A stretch of DNA of 64,000 nucleotides from Chloroflexi bacterium TSY. Its GTDB lineage: Bacteria; Chloroflexota; Anaerolineae; Caldilineales; Caldilineaceae. Below are positions 56,737 to 64,000 of the stretch, one piece after another. The stretch's first letter is position 1. The number at the start of each line of letters is the position of its first letter. Position numbers and translations under genes: made by a program. The notes under the pieces were generated by a model. It ran no database searches, was not told where the DNA came from, and was given only the letters and a program-made list of their open reading frames with translations. The DNA lies in assembly GCA_019217005.1 (NCBI GenBank), contig JAHBNG010000081.1, forward strand, positions 1-64,000. Reading direction: 5' to 3'.

Positions 56737-57979
56737 ATGTCCAACGCTCACTCGCATAAACCTCGCATTGGGCTTCTCCTTGGCGACCCCTGCGGCATCG
56801 GACCGGAGGTGCTTCTCAAGATGCTGACAGATTCCACCAACCAAGATAAAGCACATATCATCATCATTGGAGACCAGAAAGTTTGGGAGAGAGCCACCGT
56901 CGAAGTGGGCGTTAATTTACCGATCGAAGCGGTGGGCGAACTATCTAGCGATTGGCATAGCGATACAGAAGGGATTCTCTTTCTCCAAAGCAACCAAATT
57001 GAACCGTCAGCCTATCAGCAGGGTCGCCCATTAGCCGAGGCAGGTCAGTATGTGCTTGACTCAAGTCGCATTGCATTGGAATTGGTACAAGCAGGCCAAT
57101 TAGATGGCGTCTGTTTCGCTCCTTTTAACAAACAGGCCATGCATCTCGCCGGTTCGCCTTTTGAAGACGATCTGCGCTACTTCGCACATGTTCTGGAAGT
57201 GGATGAGTATGTGGGGGAACTAAACGTAATCGGTGATCTATGGTCGGCACGCGTCACGTCCCATGTGTCGTTGAAAGAGGTTGCGGACTTGATCACAGAA
57301 GATAGTATCGAGGCCGCCGTCTCATTAGTGGATCGTTCGTTGCGTCGCGCAGGTCTCGCTGAACCACGGATTGGAGTCGCCGCACTCAATCCTCATGCCG
57401 GTGAAGGCGGTCTCTTTGGCCGGGAGGAAATTGAGACGATCCAGCCCGTTGTTAATCGCCTCTCTGCAAGCATGAACGTGACGGGACCATATCCATCAGA
57501 CACAATTTTTCTCAAGGCTCAGTAGATCCAAATTTGGCGTTTTTGGCTATTTTCAGTCGAGATTGCAGGGATTTTGGAGTCATTTATTCAGATTTCGGTT
57601 ACAGAAAACAACCTATTTCATATCTGAAAATCGCCCAAATCTAACGCAAAAACTAGATATCGACCGGCAAATTTGTATTTATGTCAACTGTTTAGCCAGA
57701 ATTCTCTCTCAAAACCTGAAATTTGGATCTACTGAGGCTAGAGATGGCGAGTTTGATGCCGTGGTGACCATGTACCATGATTAGGGGCAAGTCGCAATGA
57801 AGCTGATGGGGTTTTCCAGAGGGGTCACTGTTCATGGTGGATTGCCAGTGGTGGTGACAACGCCCGCTCATGGGACGGCCTTTGATATTGTCGGACAAGG
57901 AAAAGCCGATCCGGGCGCGATGACCCAGGCATTTCAGCTTGCCTGTCGGATGGCAGGGCAGTCGCACACACCATTGTAG
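56737..57979 (+). pseudogene. pdxA: PdxA-family 4-phosphate dehydrogenase, MITE-disrupted
   Basis: ATG 56737 behind AAGGA (seven bases; an ATG at 56716 is weaker). IGLLLGDPCGIGPEVLLKML, THVSLKEVADL-like and ALNPHAGEGGLFG motifs identify the family: PdxA in pyridoxal-phosphate synthesis, or PdxA2 acting on 4-phosphoerythronate/threonate. A 215-bp MITE-A at 57520 with AGGCT duplicated interrupts it; removal gives FLKARDGEFDAVVTMYHD in frame. The conserved MYHDQG is MYHD-stop (TAG 57782-57784), a second, independent lesion. The tail then reads GQVAMKLMGFSRG ... MAGQSHTPL to 57979. Confidence 0.85.
57520..57734. mobile_element. MITE-A copy 3 (215 bp, reference copy)
   Basis: Termini CAGTAGATCC / GGATCTACTG, flanked by AGGCT (57515-57519 and 57735-57739). 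It contains the uninterrupted CAAATCTAACGC target into which MITE-B inserted in copy 1. Same orientation as copy 1. Confidence 0.95.
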
Positions 57980-58026
57980 AAATAACCGTTGAGACGTTGA
58001 GTTCGGAGTTTGGCGTTCTAAACTTA

Positions 58027-58128
58027 GGCCATTCCAGAGAAATAAATCCCTAATTTGCCAAATCGATCTCTCTGGAATGGCTTGAGCTTTTCCATATCAA
58101 ATTGGGGATTTTAATCGTTGGAAAAGCC
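58027..58128. mobile_element. MITE-E copy 3 (102 bp) at a stop codon
   Basis: Left end GGCCATTCCAGAGAAATAAA; right end in reverse GGCTTTTCCAACGATTAAAA. TTA flanks both ends (58024-58026, 58129-58131). The right TTA is the TAA stop of the minus-strand zinc-ribbon gene. Confidence 0.85.
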
Positions 58129-58410
58129 TTACTCGACGGAAATTAGAATTCCGCAGTCTTCGCACCGATATTGAACCTTATCGGCTGCCGGTTCTTCTAC
58201 TTCTTCAAAATCGTTGCGTTTTGCGCCATCTACTTCATAACATTCAGGACAATAGCTATTTCTCAACTCGTCGGGTTTGAGTGTCAGGTGACAATGGCGA
58301 CAGCGTAGGCGATTGCTTGGCACGGGCAACAGAAGGAGTGTTTTATGTCGACACTCTTCAGGGTCGATAGGCTCTGGAATAATAGGCTCAGTCCACATGA
58401 TCTTCGCCAC
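58129..58410 (-). CDS. Zinc-ribbon protein, 93 aa
   Basis: Three CxxC knuckles (CRHC, CPEC, CEDC) plus an isolated Cys near the start (ECRH) indicate one or two zinc ribbons. Between them lies an acidic linker (DFEEVEEPAAD). No enzymatic motif. Such small ribbons bind metal, RNA or protein partners; function unknown. The stop codon coincides with a MITE boundary. Start ATG 58410. Confidence 0.7.
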   Translation of the reverse strand: MAKIMWTEPIIPEPIDPEECRHKTLLLLPVPSNRLRCRHCHLTLKPDELRNSYCPECYEVDGAKRNDFEEVEEPAADKVQYRCEDCGILISVE

Positions 58411-58679
58411 AGAAATTTGGATAGTGATTGCACACTATAATACAAGGAGAATCTCAAAGACGGAAATCATGCCCTGTCCAAAATCTTTTAACAGGATGCT
58501 CTCTAGGAGTTACCTAGTTGTGCCGGAGGTGTAGGGACGATTGCGGATTGTTTCATGGTAACTGCTTAGATCACAGTAGACGTATTGGAAACTTTCTGTC
58601 GCACGAGAGTCTCTCGTGTTCTAGAGTCCCCAGCACATTCAGTTCAGTCTGAATTGTTACGTTCTATGAAAATTTTCTT
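58411..58679. other. Divergent promoter region
   Basis: No ORF. GCACGAGAGTCTCTCGTG at about 58601-58618 is a palindrome and a candidate operator or hairpin in front of the arginase operon. Confidence 0.4.
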
Positions 58680-59570
58680 ATGAAACAGGTACACATCTTA
58701 GGTATCCCAATGGACCTTGGTCAGCAACGACGTGGGGTTGATATGGGCCCCAGTGCACTACGCTACGCAGGTCTACAAAGCCAAATTGAGTCTCTGGAGA
58801 TTCGAGTAGTCGATCACGGAAACCTGACTGTGCCCAATCCAGAAGAGTCGGTCGCTGCGTCAGGCAATAATCGGTTACAAGTCGTGGCTCAAGTCTGCGA
58901 CCAAATCTTCAATTGGGGCAAACAACAACCGATCAGCGAGGATTTGGCCCTCTTTTTAGGCGGCGATCACAGCATCAGCATCGGTTCCGTCAAAGCCGCA
59001 ATTGTGAATGATCCAGAGCACACTGGCCTCATCTGGATCGATGCGCATCCCGACTTTAATACACCCAACACATCGCCCAGTGGCAACCTACACGGCATGC
59101 CAGTAGCCGTTGTGACTGGCGATGGTCATCCTTCTCTGGTAGAGCTCGGTGACAGCGTTCGAATACCGGCAGCCAATATTGTCCAGATTGGTATACGCTC
59201 TGTAGATCCTGATGAACGAGTACGCATTCATCAGTCAAAGCTGTGTATCTACACAATGCGCGAGATCGATACTCGAGGCATGGCCACAATTGCCACTGAT
59301 GCATTGGCTCATCTTGACCATTGTCGCTATCTTCACATCAGTCTCGATCTGGATAGTTTGGACCCCAGCGAAGCACCCGGTGTTGGCACGCCAGTCCGTG
59401 GAGGACTCAGTTACCGAGAAGCGCATCTGCTCTGCGAAATATTGAGCGGAAGCGGCAAAGTCTGCTCAATTGATGTTGTCGAGAACAATCCGATTCTCGA
59501 TGAGAAAAATCAGACGGCAGAATTAGCTGTCGAGTTAATCGCCTCGCTACTGGGCAAACAAATTCTGTGA
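58680..59570 (+). CDS. rocF: Arginase
   Basis: 296 aa ureohydrolase: L-arginine to ornithine and urea, with a binuclear Mn centre. Ligands by motif: His97 in GGDHS, Asp121/His123/Asp125 in DAHPDFN, Asp223/Asp225 in SLDLDSLDP. NLHGMP and the C-terminal VVENNP are arginase-like rather than agmatinase-like. Start ATG 58680 (no strong Shine-Dalgarno). It is followed after 10 bp by the proline/P5C dehydrogenase, so an arginine-to-glutamate route is likely once an aminotransferase supplies glutamate semialdehyde. Confidence 0.92.
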   Translation: MKQVHILGIPMDLGQQRRGVDMGPSALRYAGLQSQIESLEIRVVDHGNLTVPNPEESVAASGNNRLQVVAQVCDQIFNWGKQQPISEDLALFLGGDHSISIGSVKAAIVNDPEHTGLIWIDAHPDFNTPNTSPSGNLHGMPVAVVTGDGHPSLVELGDSVRIPAANIVQIGIRSVDPDERVRIHQSKLCIYTMREIDTRGMATIATDALAHLDHCRYLHISLDLDSLDPSEAPGVGTPVRGGLSYREAHLLCEILSGSGKVCSIDVVENNPILDEKNQTAELAVELIASLLGKQIL

Positions 59571-59580
59571 AACTGTGATT

Positions 59581-62500
59581 ATGGATAAACTCAAACAACC
59601 CACCAACCCCGTTTCATCGCTCGATCAAACCGATGAGAGCTCACCAACTCAACTGGCGCAACAAGCAGTCGGGCTGGCGGCCCAACTGCTGACCGCCGCA
59701 CAAGCTCAACAGACGAGCGAAGAAAAGCGACAGGCAGCCAAGATCGCAGGCATGATGGACGATCCAATGGGCAAGTTAATGACAATGGCCCTCTCTGATC
59801 AGGCTTTTCGCAGTCACAGCCCCGCTCGCATCAACGACCAGATCCTGCACCTCATCGAAGGGTATGGCGTGCCCGCTTACTTTGCCGATTGGGAACAGGT
59901 TGCCCTCGATCTCGGCACGCGCATTGGGCAATATATTCCGCATTTGGTCGTCCCCTTTGTGGTGGCAAAATTGCGGGCCGAAACCCACAACGTCATCTTA
60001 CCCGGTGAGGAAGGTGCCTTGCGCGACTATCTGGCACAGCGCCGCAGCGAAGGCATCCGCTTGAACCTGAATCATCTTGGCGAGGCCATTTTGGGTGAGG
60101 AAGAAGCAGAGCGCCGTCTCCATGCCTATCTCCAACTTCTTGAACGTCCAGATGTTGAGTATATCTCGGTCAAGATTTCGTCCATCTTCAGCCAAATTAA
60201 CTTGGTCGCCTTTGATCAGACATCCGAAGAAATTAACCAACGGCTACGCGTCCTCTATCGCACAGCCATGCAGCACAGCTACACACGGACAGACGGCACA
60301 ACGGTCCCCAAATTTGTCAATTTGGATATGGAAGAGTATTCCGACCTGCATCTGACCGTTGCATCATTTAAAGCAGTGCTGGACGAGCCAGAGTTTTTAC
60401 CCCACAAAGCTGGCATTGTGCTCCAAGCATATTTGCCCGATTCGCATATGGTCCAGCAGGAACTAACGGATTGGGCACAACGGCGCGTGGCACGCGGCGG
60501 CGCACCCATCAAAATTCGCATTGTCAAAGGTGCCAACCTGGCAATGGAACGCGTCGAGGCTGCATTGCATGGCTGGGAACATGCCCCTTACTATACGAAA
60601 GCAGATGTCGACGCCAATTACAAGCGCATGGTCCTTTGGGGGTGTCGTCCAGAATACGCCAAAGCCGTCAATCTAGGCATCGCCACTCATAATCTCTTTG
60701 ATGTCGCCTTCGGTCTGATTGTACGCGCTGCCTATAGAGTTGAAGAAGAGGTCGAGTTCGAGATGCTGGAAGGCATGGCCAATCACCAAGCTCGCGTGGT
60801 TCAACAAAAGGCAGATGGACTGCTGCTCTATGCACCAGTTGTCAAGCAGGATGATTTTCACAGCGCCATCGCCTATCTTGTCCGCAGACTCGATGAAAAT
60901 ACGGCAGAGGAAAACTTTCTGCACGACCTCTTCAGCATCGAAGTGGGCAACGCAACTTGGGAACGACAAAAAGAGTTCTTTCTTACAGCTGTCGAACGTC
61001 GTGATGAAGCGCCGACATCGCCAAACCGACGTCAGAACCGCCGGACAGAGGAGCAGCCTTTTGACCCAACAGCGCCTTTTGGCAATGAACCCGACACCGA
61101 TTTTTCGTTACCAGCCAATCAACTATGGGCCAAAGAAGTTCTTGCCCAATGGAAGGAAATGGCAATCGCCGATGTTCCTCTCCAGATTGGTGGGAACCTA
61201 GTGGTAACTGAGCGGGCTGGGATTGCCCAAGATCCCAGTCGCACCAACCGAGGCTATCAATATGCCTTGGCCAATCTAAAACAGATTGACATGGCATTAA
61301 CGGCAGCAGTGGCCGCTCAAACACTGTGGCAAGGGCATTCCATCGATGCCCGCAAACGATTGCTTGTTAAGGTGGCAGAGTCTCTGGCAGTGCGGCGTGG
61401 CGACTTGATTGGCGCAGCCATTGGCGACGGTGGCAAGACGATCACCCAGGCTGATACAGAAGTGAGTGAAGCAATCGATTTCGCCAACTACTATGCACGT
61501 GCCTTTGATCCGATGGAGTCAGATTTGGTTACTGACAGTTTCCAACCTTATGGAACCGTTCTGGTTACACCACCTTGGAACTTTCCCATTGCGATCCCGG
61601 CTGGAGGCATGTTGGCTGCACTCATGGCTGGCAACACAGTGATCCTCAAACCCGCACCCGAGACGGTGTTGGTTGCTTGGCATTTGGTCAATGCCTTTTG
61701 GGACGCAGGGATCCCGAGGCAGGTCTTACAATTTGTGCCAACCAGCGATGACGAAGTCGGTCAATCTTTGGTAACCGATAAACGAGTCGATGCCGTGATC
61801 CTAACTGGCGGATATGAGACAGCCCGTCTCTTTCTGAGTTGGAAACCCGAACTGCGGCTGCTCGCCGAAACAAGCGGCAAGAACAGCATGATTATCTCCG
61901 CCTTGGCCGATCATGACCAGGCCATCAACGATCTGGTCTATTCCGCTTTTGGACACAATGGACAGAAGTGTTCGGCAGCTAGTTTGGCTGTCTTAGAAGC
62001 TGAAGTCTACGACAATCCTGTCTTTCGCCGCCAACTCAGGGATGCCGTGGCCAGCTTACCAGTTGGATCCGCCTGGGATCCCACAAGCCAGATTACGCCC
62101 TTGATCCGGCCACCAAGCGGGGCACTTCATCAAACCCAAACCGCGCTTGAACCAGGAGAGGAGTGGCTACTTGAGCCACACATGATCGACGGCAACCCCA
62201 ATCTTTGGTCACCTGGGATCAAGCTTGGTGTCCAACCCGGCTCTTTTTATCACAAGACAGAATGTTTTGGTCCCATATTGGGTTTGATGCGGGCCGACAA
62301 TTTGGAGCACGCCATCGACATTGTCAATGATTCAGACTTTGGTTTGACCAGCGGATTGCACAGCCTCGATGATCGAGAGATTGCCCGGTGGCGGGATCGC
62401 ATCGAAGTGGGCAATGCTTATATCAATCGCGCCACCACGGGTGCAATTGTCCAACGCCAGCCCTTCGGCGGGTGGAAGCGTTCCGCATTTGGCCTTGGAG

Positions 62501-63075
62501 CCAAGGCAGGAGGGCCAAATTACGTATTCAGTCTGGGCACATGGAAAGATAGCCACGCAGGGCAAGCGTCGCCAACACTTCTCGAGCAATCGCTTGCAAG
62601 CTATCAAGCAGCTTGGGCTGATCACTTTAGCCAGGAACATGATCCCAGCCACATATTGGGCGAAAGCAATGTTTTTCGCTACCGCCCGATCCACTCAATC
62701 GGCATTCGCATGGATGCCAATGCCCCACGAACACACCTCTTGCAAGCCAAAGCTGCCGCCGAGATCTGCGGCGTTCCAGTCTCCATCAGTCTACCAACTG
62801 AGATGGAGATCCCCGCGGAATTGGTTGATGCACAAGTCACACAAGAAAGCGAAAGCGAACTGGCTGATAGAATCGAGACCTTTGAGCGATTGCGTCACAT
62901 GGGGAAGCCGTCGACAGAGCTATTGATGGCCGCCCATGAACAGCATGTCTCTATTATCAGCGAACCAGTAACAACCATTGGACGGCTAGAACTGCGCTTT
63001 TATCTGCGCGAACAGTCAGTCACAGAGACGCTGCATCGATACGGCAATATTATTAAGAAACCATCAAAACCCTAG
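59581..63075 (+). CDS. putA: Bifunctional proline dehydrogenase / P5C dehydrogenase
   Basis: 1164 aa from ATG 59581 (a GTG at 59575 is in frame). Residues ~80-440 are the FAD-dependent proline dehydrogenase barrel (YISVKISSIFSQINL, IRIVKGANLAMERVEAAL, GIATHNLFDVAF, FEMLEGMANHQARV). Residues ~500-985 are the aldehyde dehydrogenase: PPWNFPIAIPAGG, Glu763 in LLAETSGKN, catalytic Cys797 in NGQKCSAA. The last ~180 residues are a C-terminal domain seen in long PutA types; no DNA-binding ribbon-helix-helix is present at the N-terminus, so it is unlikely to be a PutA repressor. Cytosolic or membrane-associated; oxidises proline to glutamate. Confidence 0.92.
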   Translation: MDKLKQPTNPVSSLDQTDESSPTQLAQQAVGLAAQLLTAAQAQQTSEEKRQAAKIAGMMDDPMGKLMTMALSDQAFRSHSPARINDQILHLIEGYGVPAYFADWEQVALDLGTRIGQYIPHLVVPFVVAKLRAETHNVILPGEEGALRDYLAQRRSEGIRLNLNHLGEAILGEEEAERRLHAYLQLLERPDVEYISVKISSIFSQINLVAFDQTSEEINQRLRVLYRTAMQHSYTRTDGTTVPKFVNLDMEEYSDLHLTVASFKAVLDEPEFLPHKAGIVLQAYLPDSHMVQQELTDWAQRRVARGGAPIKIRIVKGANLAMERVEAALHGWEHAPYYTKADVDANYKRMVLWGCRPEYAKAVNLGIATHNLFDVAFGLIVRAAYRVEEEVEFEMLEGMANHQARVVQQKADGLLLYAPVVKQDDFHSAIAYLVRRLDENTAEENFLHDLFSIEVGNATWERQKEFFLTAVERRDEAPTSPNRRQNRRTEEQPFDPTAPFGNEPDTDFSLPANQLWAKEVLAQWKEMAIADVPLQIGGNLVVTERAGIAQDPSRTNRGYQYALANLKQIDMALTAAVAAQTLWQGHSIDARKRLLVKVAESLAVRRGDLIGAAIGDGGKTITQADTEVSEAIDFANYYARAFDPMESDLVTDSFQPYGTVLVTPPWNFPIAIPAGGMLAALMAGNTVILKPAPETVLVAWHLVNAFWDAGIPRQVLQFVPTSDDEVGQSLVTDKRVDAVILTGGYETARLFLSWKPELRLLAETSGKNSMIISALADHDQAINDLVYSAFGHNGQKCSAASLAVLEAEVYDNPVFRRQLRDAVASLPVGSAWDPTSQITPLIRPPSGALHQTQTALEPGEEWLLEPHMIDGNPNLWSPGIKLGVQPGSFYHKTECFGPILGLMRADNLEHAIDIVNDSDFGLTSGLHSLDDREIARWRDRIEVGNAYINRATTGAIVQRQPFGGWKRSAFGLGAKAGGPNYVFSLGTWKDSHAGQASPTLLEQSLASYQAAWADHFSQEHDPSHILGESNVFRYRPIHSIGIRMDANAPRTHLLQAKAAAEICGVPVSISLPTEMEIPAELVDAQVTQESESELADRIETFERLRHMGKPSTELLMAAHEQHVSIISEPVTTIGRLELRFYLREQSVTETLHRYGNIIKKPSKP

Positions 63076-63144
63076 TGCATCGTCTACACTAAAAGTTCGG
63101 ATCATTTCGGCTACGCAAACCGAATTTTTAGGATGGATGAAACA

Positions 63145-64000
63145 CTAGATTACTGAATATTGTTTCGAGATATTTGGGATCAAATATTCTGAGAACGAGC
63201 GTTCAACATCATATTGCGGTCGCCAATCCCAATCCTGTTGGGCTGAACTATGATCCAGATCAGCGGGCCAGCTATCGATAATTGCTTGTCGCTTTTCGTC
63301 TGGCGCAAAGGTAATCTGAGCATTGGGAAATGCATCAATCACACGCTCACGCACCTCGCCCGCGGTTAGACTGAAGGCACGCACATTGTAGACAGAGGTT
63401 GTTAGCTTGTCACGCGAAGCTCCCGCCAACATCAACAGCGAACGAGCGGCATCTGGCATGGCCATGAAAGGGATACGAGAATCCTCACGCACAAAACAGG
63501 CGTAGGGTTTCCCTTGGGCCGCGGCATGAAGCATCTCTGGTGCATAATCACTCGTGCCACCCGTCGGGACAGTGAAGGCGCTGATCAAGCCAGGAAACCG
63601 AACGGCACGAAAATCAAGCGTGACCGGTTGTTCAGCTGAAAGCTGCCGATAATGATGGCTAAAATAGTTCCCCAACATTTCGCAATAGAGCTTGTTGCAA
63701 CCATACATGGTGCGCGGCTGGTTCCACTCCCACTCACGTACTCGCTGATAGAGGCCCTTGCTCTGCGCAATCTGTGGCATGCCGTAGACGGCAATCGAAC
63801 TCGGAAAGATGAACTGAATCGATTGATTGCGCCACTGAGACTGTTCTGCGGCAAGCCGCAACAAACCCATCGTCCCTTCAACATTGACTTCATGAGCAAC
63901 ATCGGGTGTAAATTCGCTGCTTGTTGAGAGCAGTGCTGCCAAATGATAGACCACTTCAATTTCGTAGGTGGTAACGATGCGAGCCAGCAAAATCTTGTCG
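63145..64000 (-). CDS. L-threonine 3-dehydrogenase-like SDR (5' end beyond window)
   Basis: At least 285 codons; the frame is open through 64000, and the first strand and GxxGxxG motif must lie outside. YHLAALLSTSSEF, FIFPSSIAVYG, YGCNKLYCE (Tyr-x-x-x-Lys) and VRFPGLISAFTVPTGGTSDY...ACFVREDSRIPFM match short-chain L-threonine dehydrogenases, which make 2-amino-3-oxobutyrate with NAD. A TTG at 63990 is not the real start. Convergent with the putA-type gene. UDP-sugar epimerase is the alternative, less likely. Confidence 0.8.
   Translation of the reverse strand, partial: DKILLARIVTTYEIEVVYHLAALLSTSSEFTPDVAHEVNVEGTMGLLRLAAEQSQWRNQSIQFIFPSSIAVYGMPQIAQSKGLYQRVREWEWNQPRTMYGCNKLYCEMLGNYFSHHYRQLSAEQPVTLDFRAVRFPGLISAFTVPTGGTSDYAPEMLHAAAQGKPYACFVREDSRIPFMAMPDAARSLLMLAGASRDKLTTSVYNVRAFSLTAGEVRERVIDAFPNAQITFAPDEKRQAIIDSWPADLDHSSAQQDWDWRPQYDVERSFSEYLIPNISKQYSVI

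Noticed and set aside
47479..57979. All frameshifts are sequencing errors
   Set aside because: Genes of 579-1204 codons elsewhere in the window are intact, and several lesions are nonsense changes or larger deletions. Single-base doublet losses at 50480 and 51110 remain possible errors.

Overview
The window looks like a bacterial chromosome segment, most probably from a filamentous or sludge-type Chloroflexota (Anaerolineae/Caldilineae-like). This is inferred from gene content: an endonuclease Q/PHP-UvrD fusion, Tat-signal lipoprotein sugar-binding proteins whose operon has no ATPase gene, UPF0175/DUF3368-type and BrnTA toxin-antitoxin pairs, caspase and trypsin-like conflict proteases, and a very heavy load of small palindromic elements. 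No rRNA, tRNA or CRISPR array was seen.

Layout. 1-31 is the end of an ISAzo13-type IS. 344-2281 encodes an ABC-F ATPase. 2282-4219 is mostly non-coding: an overlooked 54-aa gene, structured RNA-like hairpins and a 231-bp MITE. 4220-29342 is an accessory region in which essentially every non-IS gene is on the + strand: a membrane protein with a secreted protease, a caspase-EAD effector broken by nested MITEs and an IS, a truncated SbcD-SbcC-NurA-like DNA-end processing operon (SbcC split by an IS), a DUF5131 gene with a broken partner, several toxin-antitoxin modules, a trypsin-AlbA_2 fusion, a serine hydrolase and a retropepsin-like protease. Three 157-158-bp repeats ending in a GTTRRRY-like core separate some of these genes and recall integron attC sites, but no integrase is visible.

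29457-43939 is more ordinary: an SDR protein, a 1204-aa EndoQ-UvrD fusion, a DEAD-box helicase, a GNAT-VOC fusion, a TgpA-like transglutaminase, a large envelope protein and a pseudo-receiver. 44189-46720 is a block of IS and MITEs. 46763-57979 holds a GST, an ABC sugar importer with two binding-protein genes, a C39-like peptidase, BrnTA, a 3-hydroxyacyl-CoA dehydrogenase, an MFS exporter and a pdxA-like gene; five of these genes carry small lesions. 58129-64000 holds a zinc-ribbon protein, arginase, a bifunctional proline/P5C dehydrogenase and an L-threonine dehydrogenase-like SDR, a coherent amino-acid catabolism set.

The strongest overall signal is the mobile-element archaeology. One MITE family (215 bp) is present in three equal-length copies, each inside a gene with a 5-bp duplication whose removal restores the reading frame. 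A second family (155 bp) makes 8-bp duplications and is nested in the first. A third, sharing termini with the ISAzo13-type IS, duplicates TTA and in three of three cases sits exactly in the TAA stop codon of the neighbouring gene. All family names come from reading motifs by eye; no search was run.
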